A stretch of 64,000 nt of DNA, from assembly GCA_024638505.1 (NCBI GenBank), contig JAHEKE010000018.1, positions 1 to 64,000 of the forward strand. The letters run 5' to 3'. The notes under the pieces were generated by a model that was not told the origin of the DNA, ran no database searches, and saw nothing but the letters and a program-made list of their open reading frames with translations. Below, in pieces: positions 1-9,035 of this stretch. The position numbers were made by a program, and so were the translations under genes. Position 1 is the stretch's first letter. Each line of letters starts with the position of its first letter. The stretch comes from Gammaproteobacteria bacterium (GTDB lineage Bacteria > Pseudomonadota > Gammaproteobacteria > Arenicellales > JAANXG01).

Positions 1-1
1 T

Positions 2-20
2 AAGAAAAAGTGTTTTTCTT
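2..20. other. A/T hairpin at left edge
   Basis: A perfect 8-bp inverted repeat (AAGAAAAA, 3-nt loop GTG, TTTTTCTT) lies at the first bases of the window, and a TAA triplet sits at 1-3. It may be the tail of an upstream gene and its weak terminator. The gene itself is outside the window, so this is inference only. Confidence 0.25.
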
Positions 21-92
21 GATCGAGGTCATGGCGCGAAAGTGGGTTTTTTGATCTAGTGAAATCAATTAATTACTGAAGAGAGATGGACA

Positions 93-2330
93 ATGTCACG
101 TAGGGCAGATTTTTATGCATCAAGTGTCGCTAAGCTACAGGAGTTGAATGACGAGCTGGAGCGACAGATCGCTGACAAGGGCGACGCGGTAGTGACGCAG
201 CCGGAGCCGGTTGAGGATCTATCAGACCCGAAGCTTTACCTCAACCGTGAAACCACCTGGCTGGAATTCAATCGCCGTGTCCTGCATGAGGCGCAGGATG
301 AAGGGACGCCGCTGCTTGAGCGCGTTAAGTTCGTTGCAATTGTCAGCGCCAACCTCGATGAGTTTTTCATGAAGCGAATTGGCGGCTTGAAACAGCAGGT
401 TGGTGCGGGTGTGCAGGAGTTGTCAGTGGACGGCCGCTCCCCTCAGGAACAGATCGAAGAATGCCGCCAGATCGTGCGCGAAATCGAAGCGCAGAAAAAT
501 GCGCTGCTGCCCGTCCTGTTGCAGCATCTACAGCAGCATGATATCCAGATACTGAGCTACAAGGACTTGTCTGACGATACAAAGACCAAGTTAAGAGACT
601 ACTACTTAGAAAATATCTTTCCACTGGTTACGCCTCAGTCTATGGATCCGGCGCATCCGTTCCCCTTTATATCTAATCTGGCGCTGAATCTGCTCGTTAC
701 TTTGCGTTATCCTGAAGATGAGCAGACGCATCTGGCGCGGGTGAAAGTCCCGGTCGGACATGACGTCCACCGGTTCCTCAAGATAGGCGGCAAGGATCAC
801 TATATCCCGGTTGATGAGGTCATGCGTAATAATCTGGATATTTTGTTTCCGAACATGGAAATAATGGGCTGCACGCGTTTTCAAGTCACGCGAAACGCCA
901 GCACCGAGCGCGATGAGGGCAAAGCCAACGACCTGCTGGAGATGATCGAATCCGAGCTGCGTGACCGGAAGTTCGCTCCCATCGTGCGTATGGTGGTAGA
1001 GAAGGGAATGGATGGGCATCACCGGGGCATGTTAGCTGCGGAACATGAGCTGGATCCGGATCTGGACGTGTATGAAACAGACGGCATGATGGCGATGCGC
1101 GATCTTTTTCAAATAGCGTCGATCGCGCGCCCGGAACTGCATGATCCTATTCACCATCCTACGGACAATCAGGTGCTTATGCAGGAACCGCGCAGTATAT
1201 TTTATTCGATCAGGGAGGTGGGCTCGATACTGCTGCAGCATCCATACGAGTCATTCACCACAAGCGTGGAACGTTTTCTCGAGGAGGCCAGCCGCGATCC
1301 AAAGGTGTATGCGATCAAGATGACGCTTTATCGCACTTCGAGCAAAAGCAGGATCATTGATTTGCTTATCGATGCCGCACAGAACGGCAAGCAGGTGGCG
1401 GTCGCGGTCGAGCTGAAAGCCCGTTTCGATGAGGCGGCTAACATCCGCCTGGCAAGTCGGATGGAAGAAATCGGTATTCATGTCACCTACGGCGTAGTCG
1501 GCCTCAAGACCCACTGCAAGGTTATCATGGTCGTGAGGCGCGATTATGATGGACTGCGTCGATATGTACACATAGGAACTGGAAATTACCATGCAGACAC
1601 GGCCAGGCTGTACAGTGATCTAGGACTGTTAACCTGTGATAAAGAAACGGGTCGTGATGTGACCGAGCTATTTAACTATCTGACTACAGGCTATAGCCCA
1701 AAACGGGATTACCGCAAGATATTACCGGCACCAAAGCATCTCAAGGTGGGGTTGCTGGAAAAAATTCAGCGTGAGATAGACCAGCATAATAATGGTAACC
1801 CGGGTCTGATTCGACTGAAAACGAACGCGCTGGAAGACGTTGACATCGCCCAGGCGCTGTACCGCGCATCTCAGGCGGGTGTAAGGATTGAGTTGATAGT
1901 ACGTGACACCTGTCGCCTGCGACCCGCTATTCGGGGACTGTCGGATAACATCACGGTGATCGGTGTCGTGGGCCGCTTTCTGGAGCATGCCCGAGTTTAT
2001 TATTTCCATAACGGCGGCGACGAAGAGTATTACATAGGTTCAGCAGACTTGATGAAACGAAACCTGGAGAGCCGAGTCGAAGTTATGGTGAAAGTAAGTG
2101 CTCCTGAATTATGCGAGGAGCTTAAGGTGTTTCTCGATACCCAATTGCAGGATAAAGGCAGCGCCTGGGAGATGCAGCCCAACGGGAAATACGTCAAACG
2201 CGCGCCAAATAGGACGGGGGAACCGGGTTGTCAGGAAGTCTTGATAAACAGGGCGAGAGCGCGCGTGGAATCAGCAGCGATGAATCTTGCGAAATCTCGC
2301 ATAGAGACCGCCGCTTCCACTGATTTTTAG
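93..2330 (+). CDS. ppk1: Polyphosphate kinase 1
   Basis: This enzyme reversibly transfers the ATP gamma-phosphate onto inorganic polyphosphate and is usually peripheral at the inner membrane. The 745-residue protein has full PPK1 length and begins with the helical domain (LYLNRETTWLEFNRRVL near residue 50). The two phospholipase-D-like domains carry the paired histidines: H474 in GLKTHCKV and H493 in VHIGTGNYH. They are 19 residues apart, the same spacing as the autophosphorylated pair of the E. coli enzyme. A GAAGAGAG ribosome site precedes the ATG. It stands alone, with no ppx next to it; the next gene converges from the other strand. The N-terminal 45 residues are a poorly conserved, acidic extension. 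Confidence 0.97.
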   Translation: MSRRADFYASSVAKLQELNDELERQIADKGDAVVTQPEPVEDLSDPKLYLNRETTWLEFNRRVLHEAQDEGTPLLERVKFVAIVSANLDEFFMKRIGGLKQQVGAGVQELSVDGRSPQEQIEECRQIVREIEAQKNALLPVLLQHLQQHDIQILSYKDLSDDTKTKLRDYYLENIFPLVTPQSMDPAHPFPFISNLALNLLVTLRYPEDEQTHLARVKVPVGHDVHRFLKIGGKDHYIPVDEVMRNNLDILFPNMEIMGCTRFQVTRNASTERDEGKANDLLEMIESELRDRKFAPIVRMVVEKGMDGHHRGMLAAEHELDPDLDVYETDGMMAMRDLFQIASIARPELHDPIHHPTDNQVLMQEPRSIFYSIREVGSILLQHPYESFTTSVERFLEEASRDPKVYAIKMTLYRTSSKSRIIDLLIDAAQNGKQVAVAVELKARFDEAANIRLASRMEEIGIHVTYGVVGLKTHCKVIMVVRRDYDGLRRYVHIGTGNYHADTARLYSDLGLLTCDKETGRDVTELFNYLTTGYSPKRDYRKILPAPKHLKVGLLEKIQREIDQHNNGNPGLIRLKTNALEDVDIAQALYRASQAGVRIELIVRDTCRLRPAIRGLSDNITVIGVVGRFLEHARVYYFHNGGDEEYYIGSADLMKRNLESRVEVMVKVSAPELCEELKVFLDTQLQDKGSAWEMQPNGKYVKRAPNRTGEPGCQEVLINRARARVESAAMNLAKSRIETAASTDF

Positions 2331-2501
2331 GTTCGCTGGTGCATATTTGTATTTAACGGCCTCGCTTAGCCGAGTCGACGCTGATGTAGCCAACTGCAAA
2401 GGAGAAAAAAGCGGCTCAGGGTTCAAATGAATAGCAGCCAAAATTTCCTGAGCATGCTTATCTAAAGCCTTAAAAAAATACGGCTGCCAGTTGGCGTCAC
2501 G

Positions 2502-3290
2502 TCACGCACTGATTTCTGGTGTATTTACCGTCAGATGGTTACCGCCATCCAGGACTAAGAGCTGTCCCGTAACCGCTGCACCGTTGTTAATCAAGTACCA
2601 GGCCGACTCTGCCACATCCTCCGCCGTCGTAATTCGCTGCAGCGGAGTCATTTCTTTTACTTGCTGTTTGAATCGCCTATAGGTGTTTTCGTCCATGGCC
2701 CGTTTGGACCACTGCGTATCAACAAAACCCGGGCAGATGGCATTAACCCGGATCTGCGGCGCCAGCGCCCGGGCCAGAGCCAGGGTTAAGTTGTTCAAAC
2801 CCGCCTTCGACGCGGCATAGGCAATCGAACTGCCAAGGCCGGTAAATCCGGCGTGAGATGAGATGTTAACCACAGCGCCTATACTCGACTGGCGCAGCGC
2901 CGTGGCGCTGGCGCGAATCATGTGAAACGCGCCTACTACGTTAACGGCGAAAATGTGCTCAAAATCTGCTTTGTTCAGGCCCGCAAGATCCTCTGCTCTG
3001 CAGAATCTGGTGTAACCGGCATTATTTACCAGTGCGTCAATCCGACCCCACTTTTGCAGTGCGCTGGAGATCAGCGCTGTGCAGTCGGTATCTTCAGCCA
3101 CGTCGGCCTGGGCCAGCAGCACATCCGCACCGGCTGCTTCGCAGGAGGCCGCAGTGCGCAGCGCTGCCGCACGGCTTTGTCTATAGTTAATAGCCACATT
3201 CCAATGTGCCGCGGCAAAGCGTTGCGCTATGGCGGCGCCGATACCGGTGCCGGCACCGGTAATGACCACAACGGACGGATTGTCTGTCAA
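2502..3290 (-). CDS. SDR family NAD(P)-dependent oxidoreductase
   Basis: A classical short-chain dehydrogenase of 262 residues. Visible features are the nucleotide-binding GAGTGIG (12-18), NNAG (89-92), the active-site tetrad N117, S144/S145, Y158 and K162 (YAASK), and the PGFVDT segment. The substrate cannot be read from the sequence. It is the third gene of a minus-strand operon, only 16 bp after the ureohydrolase, itself 20 bp after a class III aminotransferase. An oxidation step on an alcohol or aldehyde produced from an amino or guanidino compound would fit, but that is inference from context. The length and motifs are normal for the family and nothing is truncated. Confidence 0.88.
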   Translation of the reverse strand: MTDNPSVVVITGAGTGIGAAIAQRFAAAHWNVAINYRQSRAAALRTAASCEAAGADVLLAQADVAEDTDCTALISSALQKWGRIDALVNNAGYTRFCRAEDLAGLNKADFEHIFAVNVVGAFHMIRASATALRQSSIGAVVNISSHAGFTGLGSSIAYAASKAGLNNLTLALARALAPQIRVNAICPGFVDTQWSKRAMDENTYRRFKQQVKEMTPLQRITTAEDVAESAWYLINNGAAVTGQLLVLDGGNHLTVNTPEISA

Positions 3291-3306
3291 CGTGCTCGCA
3301 GCTTCA

Positions 3307-4284
3307 TCAGGTCGATTGGCCTTTTTTGCGTGCCACCGTTTCAGCGGTCAGGCAAAGTATTTCGAACAGGAGGTTTGCCGCGTTCAAGGCTGTCATCCCG
3401 CTTTGATCCAACGGCGGTGATACTTCACAGACGTCACCGCCGATAACATTCAGCCCGCGTAAGTTGCGCAAAATCATCTGCATGTCCCGCATCATGATGC
3501 CGCCCGGTTCCGGCGCTCCTGTTCCTGGCATACACATTGGATCCAAACCGTCAACGTCTATGGTGATGTACAACGGCATTTGTCCGACGGTCGTTTTGAT
3601 TTGTTCGATGACCGCTGCGCGCCCCATCTCTTCGAAGTCATCCATGGTGATCACGCGCATGCCAAGATCATATGCTCCCTGGATATCGTCCTCAGCATAG
3701 CGCGTACCGCGTAGCCCAATCTGCACCGTGCGCGCGGGATCCTGTAGGCCTTCCTCCACGGTTCGGCGGAACGCGGTTGCGTGGTTGATCTTACTTTCGC
3801 CCAGCGAGTCGAAGGTGTCGGAATGCGCGTCTACATGTACTACAGCTACGGCTTGATCGAGATACCCTGAACGCCTCATGCCGCGCATGATTGGTAAAGG
3901 TATAGTATGGTCCCCCCCGACGCCAACCGGTGCAGCGCCATACCCAGTTATTTGCGCTACAAAATCCTCAATGTGAGAGAGGCTCTTTTCGAGGCTCATC
4001 ATGTTAACTTTGCTATCGCCCACGTCCGCAATTTGCGCAAGATTGTAAGGATTCACGCCCGTCGTCGGATTCACCCGTCTGATTAGGCGCGACATGTCCC
4101 GGATCTGCGCCGGTCCCAGCCGAGGCCCGTTTCGATTCGTCGATCCCAGGTCGAATGGCACGCCGTATAACGCGATATCGAGGTCCTGCGCCGACTTGAC
4201 GTAAGGCAGGCGCATTAATGTTGCCGGTTGCGAACATCGGGGCATCACTGCTGAGTCGATCGGCTGGTTGAAACTCACGCTCAT
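3307..4284 (-). CDS. Agmatinase/guanidinobutyrase-family ureohydrolase
   Basis: A binuclear manganese ureohydrolase that releases urea from a guanidino compound. Counting from this start (325 residues), the metal ligands are visible: H126 in GGDHTIPLP, D152, H154 and D156 in VHVDAHSDT, and D243 and D245 in TIDVDGLDP. The ATG at 4284 is preferred over one 24 bp upstream because GGAGG lies six bases before it. Agmatine, 4-guanidinobutyrate and 3-guanidinopropionate are all possible substrates; sequence alone does not separate them. The surrounding aminotransferase and SDR suggest degradation of a guanidino acid or polyamine rather than biosynthesis. Confidence 0.9.
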   Translation of the reverse strand: MSVSFNQPIDSAVMPRCSQPATLMRLPYVKSAQDLDIALYGVPFDLGSTNRNGPRLGPAQIRDMSRLIRRVNPTTGVNPYNLAQIADVGDSKVNMMSLEKSLSHIEDFVAQITGYGAAPVGVGGDHTIPLPIMRGMRRSGYLDQAVAVVHVDAHSDTFDSLGESKINHATAFRRTVEEGLQDPARTVQIGLRGTRYAEDDIQGAYDLGMRVITMDDFEEMGRAAVIEQIKTTVGQMPLYITIDVDGLDPMCMPGTGAPEPGGIMMRDMQMILRNLRGLNVIGGDVCEVSPPLDQSGMTALNAANLLFEILCLTAETVARKKGQST

Positions 4285-4304
4285 TTTTTTCCTCCAGCTG
4301 TAAG

Positions 4305-5705
4305 TCAAAGATGGCCTGCGGTTTTAAGCGCGGACTCAAAATCCTGGATGGTTCGTTCGAGGCGGAGCAGGTACTCATCACATTCGTTTTGCGTGATGAT
4401 TAACGGTGGTGTAATCATTACCCAGTCGCCGTATTGCCCATCGTTGTTACGCCGGGCGTAGAGGATCAGCCCGTGTTTCAATCCAAACTGACGCAACCGT
4501 TGCAGCGCTTTGAAACCAGCCGGCCACTGCTGTCTGCTGTACTTGTGGCAAAGTTCCAGAGCCAGTAACAGACCTCGGCCGCGTATATCGCCGACGGCGG
4601 TGCGTCGCGTCTGCATTGCCTTGATGCCCTGTCTGAGATATTGACCTCGCTGCTCCGCCCGCCGCATAAGATTCTGCTGCTCTATTACGTCCAGCACAGC
4701 GTTTCCCACAGCGCAGCTTATTGGGTTGGCATTGGCGGTATGCGCAATGTTAAAGCCGGTCATTTGCCTCAGTTCGTCTACCCAGGCTGCGGGAGCCAGC
4801 ATCAAGCCAAGCGGCACGTAGCCGGCGCCGATACCCTTGCCCAGCACAACCAAGTCTGGCTTGGCATTTGGCCAGCGGTGCGAGGCGATAAAGGTTCCCG
4901 TCCGTCCCGCACCGGACATTATCTCGTCATAAATCAGGATCACGCCAAAGCGGCTGCAGATGGTGCGAATTGTGTTGAAATACTCTTCACTGGGTGCCAA
5001 GCAGCCCGTCGCCAGTCCGCCAACCGGCTCAATGATAAGAGCCAGAACGCTATCGGGCCCCAGTGCCAGGATTTTTGCTTCCAACGCAGCAGCACATTCC
5101 CGTTCGTACGATCGGGCAGTTTTATCCGCGGGCAGTCTGAAGGTCATAGGGGCCGGGATTTTGTTCGAGAATACGGCCATTTTCCCGAACACGGGCTGGA
5201 AGGTAGCATCACCGCTTGCCGCCAGCGTGCCCAGCGTCATGCCGTGATATGACGGCATCAAGCTGATGATCCGCGTGCGCCGACTTTCGCCGATCGCGTG
5301 TTTATACTGACGCGCAAACTTGAGCGCGATATCAACCGCCTCGGATCCACCGGATGCCATAAAGACTCTCTCGAAGCCTGCTCCGGCAAGGCGCGCAATA
5401 CGCTCTGTGAACGATTTGTTCTCAATCGTTCGTGCGACGCGCGGATAGGCAAAATCCAGTTTCAGCGCCTGCTGATACATGCAGCGGGCAACGTGCCGGT
5501 TCGCGTGTCCGATATTGCTGCAGATCGGACCCGAGGAGGCATCAATATAGCGATTGCCCGCCGTATCCCACATGTAAATTCCCTTCGCGCGTTGGATCAC
5601 TGGTGTATCTATCCCACTGTCTACGCTGTAGAAATGGTCTTGAGTGCAGCCCCATTCAGCTCCGCCTGCGGAGTTACCGGTCACTTTTTGTTCGATCATA
5701 GTCAT
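4305..5705 (-). CDS. Class III PLP-dependent aminotransferase
   Basis: An omega-aminotransferase-type enzyme (fold I, class III). The substrate side starts with a DAAGNRY-like DTAGNRYIDASSG segment. The PLP lysine is K290 (LVVLGKGIGAGYVPLG), preceded by the cofactor aspartate segment LIYDEIMSGAGRTG. About 466 residues is usual for the family. It is the first gene of the operon with the ureohydrolase and SDR. The start is not certain: ATGs at 5705 and 5699 are closely spaced, an upstream ATG at 5744 would add 13 atypical residues, and no strong ribosome site is seen. Likely substrates are omega-amino acids or diamines such as putrescine or GABA; this is inference. Confidence 0.9.
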   Translation of the reverse strand: MTMIEQKVTGNSAGGAEWGCTQDHFYSVDSGIDTPVIQRAKGIYMWDTAGNRYIDASSGPICSNIGHANRHVARCMYQQALKLDFAYPRVARTIENKSFTERIARLAGAGFERVFMASGGSEAVDIALKFARQYKHAIGESRRTRIISLMPSYHGMTLGTLAASGDATFQPVFGKMAVFSNKIPAPMTFRLPADKTARSYERECAAALEAKILALGPDSVLALIIEPVGGLATGCLAPSEEYFNTIRTICSRFGVILIYDEIMSGAGRTGTFIASHRWPNAKPDLVVLGKGIGAGYVPLGLMLAPAAWVDELRQMTGFNIAHTANANPISCAVGNAVLDVIEQQNLMRRAEQRGQYLRQGIKAMQTRRTAVGDIRGRGLLLALELCHKYSRQQWPAGFKALQRLRQFGLKHGLILYARRNNDGQYGDWVMITPPLIITQNECDEYLLRLERTIQDFESALKTAGHL

Positions 5706-5773
5706 ACTTGGAAATCTACACCGCAGCGCGCAACAAAGCAGCATGATCCAGTGATTACAACGTGTACTCCGCG

Positions 5774-5802
5774 GTTATAATTGATGCTGATTTTGCGTCG
5801 AA
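5774..5802 (-). promoter_or_regulatory. Candidate sigma70 promoter of the aminotransferase operon
   Basis: Read on the minus strand, TTCGAC (5802-5797) and TATAAC (5779-5774) are separated by exactly 17 bp, about 70 bp upstream of the aminotransferase start. The match is good for both boxes, but it was found by eye only. Confidence 0.4.
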
Positions 5803-5826
5803 CGAGCATTGTAGTTTATTGAAAAC

Positions 5827-7383
5827 ATGCATTCATACCATCGCTGTCCTTTATTTGCCCCCAACCCGCGGATCCGGCGCTGCTTTAGAAAAGACAAAGA
5901 ACAAGCATGCCCCATATCAATCACACGTATAAGGTGCGTGCTGGCTGCGGTTCATACGCCGTTCTGTTACTGCCGGATCAATACCGATTCGGCTCCGTCA
6001 GCAGCGGCCAGCAAACTTCTGCTTTCATGGCGACGTTCTATTCCAGCTCTACTGCTACCGCTGCTTATGTGTTTGTCCGCTAGTGCGGGTGCGCAGGAAA
6101 TATCGGCAGCAGGCGACGCGATGGGGGCGCCCAGTGCGCAATACGAAAAAACGGTTAACGCAGAAGAGGAGGGTAAGGAGTTTGCGCAGATCAAGGCTGT
6201 TCCATCAGATTCCCAGCAGCGGGAACTCGGGGCCGAGGAGGATCCGCTTGCTGCAGATCAGGCCCAGCGTAAAGTCGAGCGAGCCGAAGAAAAAAGGGAT
6301 ATAGACAAGGGGCCTGGGCGATCCACTGGGTTTGATCTTTACGGCAGCATTCGGGTGCGCTATCGGGAGCAGGGTGATGAGTCTGGGTGGCAGGACGGCG
6401 GCTCACGCCTCGGGGGCGACATAGAGTGGCAGTTTCGGGAAGGGTCGTATTTGTTCGCGCGCTATGAAGTGGGGTTTAACATTTTAACTGGAATCAAAGA
6501 TCTTGCTCCCGGTAAAGACAGCAGCCAGGAATTTGAAGACAGCGTGTTCACCCGTCTGCGCTACGCGGGCGTCGAAACGCCGCGGTTTTCCGGAGTGCTG
6601 GGAAAGAACTGGTCGACCTATTACAAGGTGGGTCACTTTACCGACCGTTTCATGGGAACCGGTGCAAGTGCCAGCGGCGTTTTTAATGCACAGACCGACG
6701 GCGGTCCGACAGGCCCGGGCCGGGCTGACAAAGTTTTGCAGACCGAACTGGCGCTGGACTTTCTGCCGCACAAAACATTCAGACCCTTTAAATTGAATCT
6801 TCAGGCTCAGCACGGCAATCCGATTCCATTCGGCAACGGGGTAGATTATGGCATTGCGTTTGGAGCCAGCGCAGTCATGACCACGCACAAAGACCTTACC
6901 ATTGGTCTTGCCTACAACCACGCCAGGATAGACATCAACGCCAATCCTTCACTGCGCGGAATTGGAATTTCCGGCGACGCGCGCGCGGCACTCGCCGGCG
7001 CGCGTGCGTTTGGCGACAGATGGTATGCTGGAATAGTAATCGCCCGCCTGCAAAACCACGAAACCACGGATGAAGGTGTTTACTTCGACGGTTGGGGCAG
7101 CGAACTCTACGCCCAGTTTCGACTGTTTGATAAAGTCTGGTTTACCGGCGGTTACAATGCCCTTAAACCTGATTCGGATCAGATCCAGGCGGGTGATTAC
7201 CGGGTGCGATATACAGTTGCGGGCTTGAGATACACCTTTAATGGGTTCCGCCAAATGATATTTGCCAACGTACAATTTGATAACGGTTTTAATACAGATG
7301 GGGCGGCAAGAAGCAACGTCTATACCATCGGAATCAGGTGGGACTTGTCAAAGCGGGGTTGGCACATATCGAGTAAGAATTGA
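5827..7383 (+). CDS. Outer-membrane porin
   Basis: A 518-residue beta-barrel protein. The mature part has alternating aromatic/hydrophobic strands with short turns, such as FDLYGSIRVRYREQ at its beginning and NVYTIGIRWDLSK at its end. This resembles the general Gram-negative porin fold. A clear signal peptide core (SIPALLLPLLMCLSASAGAQ) sits at residues 71-90, so the ATG at 5827 would leave about 60 unusual residues before it. The true start may be internal; a GTG at 5938 is one candidate. After cleavage comes an acidic, Glu/Gln-rich stretch of about 60 residues before the barrel. It is divergent from the aminotransferase operon and may admit its substrate (inference). Confidence 0.8.
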   Translation: MHSYHRCPLFAPNPRIRRCFRKDKEQACPISITRIRCVLAAVHTPFCYCRINTDSAPSAAASKLLLSWRRSIPALLLPLLMCLSASAGAQEISAAGDAMGAPSAQYEKTVNAEEEGKEFAQIKAVPSDSQQRELGAEEDPLAADQAQRKVERAEEKRDIDKGPGRSTGFDLYGSIRVRYREQGDESGWQDGGSRLGGDIEWQFREGSYLFARYEVGFNILTGIKDLAPGKDSSQEFEDSVFTRLRYAGVETPRFSGVLGKNWSTYYKVGHFTDRFMGTGASASGVFNAQTDGGPTGPGRADKVLQTELALDFLPHKTFRPFKLNLQAQHGNPIPFGNGVDYGIAFGASAVMTTHKDLTIGLAYNHARIDINANPSLRGIGISGDARAALAGARAFGDRWYAGIVIARLQNHETTDEGVYFDGWGSELYAQFRLFDKVWFTGGYNALKPDSDQIQAGDYRVRYTVAGLRYTFNGFRQMIFANVQFDNGFNTDGAARSNVYTIGIRWDLSKRGWHISSKN

Positions 7384-7397
7384 CTAGTAGCATTACA

Positions 7398-7414
7398 CCA
7401 GAGTTGAGCTCTGG
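7398..7414 (+). terminator. Hairpin between convergent porin and acyl-CoA dehydrogenase genes
   Basis: CCAGAG and CTCTGG form a 6-bp stem around the loop TTGAG, followed by GTTT on the plus strand and preceded by a TTAC tract. It lies in the 53-bp gap between two convergent genes. The U-tract is short, so this is a weak terminator candidate. Confidence 0.4.
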
Positions 7415-7436
7415 GTTTAAAATTGCTGCATGACCG

Positions 7437-8633
7437 CTAGTCAGTGCGCAGTTTCAAGTAGCCGTCTCGCGTCTGCGGCAGTTTTCGCTGCAGCAGCTGT
7501 GAGGCGACAACCGTGCGCAGGATCTGTGCCGTGCCTCCGCCTATGGTGAACATGCGTGCATCACGCACCATTCTCTCCAGCGGCTGGGCGCGAGAATAGC
7601 CGGCGGCACCGAATATTTGCAGAGCATTATTGGTTACGCTGATCGCAGATTCGGAAGCCAGAATCTTAGCGCGGGCTGCCTGCGCGATGTCCGGAAAACC
7701 AGCTTCCCCAGCGCTCATTGCCGCCAGATGAAGCAACGCTCTTGCCGCTTCTAGCTGAGTGTTCATATCGACCAGCATCCACTGCAGGCCTTGAAACTCG
7801 CAGATTGGCCGCCCGAACTGCCGTCGGGTTTGCGCGTAGCCCAGGGCCAGATCGAACGCGCCTTGAGCAATGCCCAGCGCGACCGTGCCGGCACCTACGC
7901 GCTGCGCGTTGTAGGCGTTCATCAGTCCGGCAAAACCCTTAGCCAGGCCGCTCTCTGGTTGGATTAACCTGTCTGCAGGTAAAACCAGATCGTTAAAAAT
8001 TAGCTCTGTTTCAGGGATACCCCGTAACCCCATAGCGGGTTCTCGCTGACCCACAACCAGACCGTCATGCTCGCCCCGTACCGTGATGAATCCGCCGATA
8101 CCTTTTTCTTCACCTTGGTCGAATACGCGGGCAAAGATTAAATGCAGTTTGGACACGCCCCCACCGGTAATCCAGTGCTTTTTGCCGTTGAGGATGTAGG
8201 TGTCTCCGTCCCGGTCAGCCCGCGTTGTCATTAAGCTGGCGGCACTGCCCGCCTCGGGCTCGGTAATGCAGATCGCCGGTTTGTCTCCTGCCAGAACCAA
8301 CTCAGCGGCCAGACGCCTCTGCTGCTCTGCCCCATATTTCATGATTGCCCCAATGGCTCCCATATTGCCTTCCACCACAATGCGCCCAGTTACGCCGCAT
8401 ACCTTAGCCATCTCCTCAATCACCAGCACTGCGTCCAGGTAGCTTAAGCCGCGGCCACCGTATTCTGTGGGTATGGTCATACCCATGTAACCAGCATTGG
8501 TTAAGGCGCTGACGTTGTTCCAAGGATACTGCTCGGTGCGGTCTATCTCTGCAGCCCGCGGCGCTATCACCGAATTGGCTAATGACCGCGCTTCGTCGCG
8601 CAGTCTTTTCTGAAATTTGGTTAATGCATTCAT
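7437..8633 (-). CDS. Acyl-CoA dehydrogenase family protein lacking both usual catalytic glutamates
   Basis: A 398-residue flavoprotein of the acyl-CoA dehydrogenase family, with the FAD-binding segment CITEPEAGSAAS and the C-terminal helical domain (RRQFGRPICEFQGLQ). The glutamate of the common xYEGT motif is replaced by glycine (IGGGTAQILR, G366). The alternative base position used by isovaleryl-CoA dehydrogenase is a glutamine (NAQRVGAG, Q244). An arginine is found at position 84 (VTGRIVVEG). From memory, these are traits of 3-sulfinopropionyl-CoA desulfinase of Advenella, so simple alpha,beta-dehydrogenation is doubtful. The start at 8633 (ATG) was preferred over GTG at 8648. No CoA transferase is nearby. 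Confidence 0.85.
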   Translation of the reverse strand: MNALTKFQKRLRDEARSLANSVIAPRAAEIDRTEQYPWNNVSALTNAGYMGMTIPTEYGGRGLSYLDAVLVIEEMAKVCGVTGRIVVEGNMGAIGAIMKYGAEQQRRLAAELVLAGDKPAICITEPEAGSAASLMTTRADRDGDTYILNGKKHWITGGGVSKLHLIFARVFDQGEEKGIGGFITVRGEHDGLVVGQREPAMGLRGIPETELIFNDLVLPADRLIQPESGLAKGFAGLMNAYNAQRVGAGTVALGIAQGAFDLALGYAQTRRQFGRPICEFQGLQWMLVDMNTQLEAARALLHLAAMSAGEAGFPDIAQAARAKILASESAISVTNNALQIFGAAGYSRAQPLERMVRDARMFTIGGGTAQILRTVVASQLLQRKLPQTRDGYLKLRTD

Positions 8634-8990
8634 TTCATCCGTTCTCACGTTGCGTACCTGTTGCTGCCGTTACGGGTTGAATCTATCACGACTGGTTTGA
8701 AAAAACCGATACCCGTGACATGGTTGCTGGCAAGTTTCGAGTGGTATTCCCATGCTGCGTCAGGCGTCCGCTATTTTGGTTGGGCTTTCTACGGTACGCA
8801 GGTCACTGCTACGTCCCGGCAGATATTCACAGAAACATCGCCCAGGGCAGAAGTGTTGATGTCCGCTTGAGAATTCCGCTGTAGGTTGTTGTCGGCATTA
8901 GTCAAGCCGCGACCGTTGCTTTTAGACAGTACACTGACTTATCGTTTTGAACCTTCGGTGACGATGGTCAGCGCTAACCAGACGGCTGAA
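8634..8990. other. Intergenic region without a supported gene
   Basis: This stretch separates divergent genes. One short open frame (8661-8870, plus strand) has no ribosome site, no recognisable domain and no biased composition, so I do not call it. The minus-strand promoter of the acyl-CoA dehydrogenase should lie here but I could not pick a convincing one. Confidence 0.5.
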
Positions 8991-9020
8991 TTGTCCAGTG
9001 AAATTTCTTATTACTAATAA
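8991..9020 (+). promoter_or_regulatory. Candidate promoter of the MFS gene
   Basis: TTGTCC (8991-8996) and TAATAA (9015-9020) are spaced by 18 bp. If used, transcription would begin near 9027. That leaves almost no leader for the TTG start at 9036 and would favour the ATG at 9060. Confidence 0.3.
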
Positions 9021-9035
9021 AAGGCACAGCACGTT

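Noticed and set aside
8661..8870. 69-residue plus-strand frame between the acyl-CoA dehydrogenase and MFS genes
   Set aside because: No ribosome site, no domain, and the frame overlaps a region expected to hold promoters.
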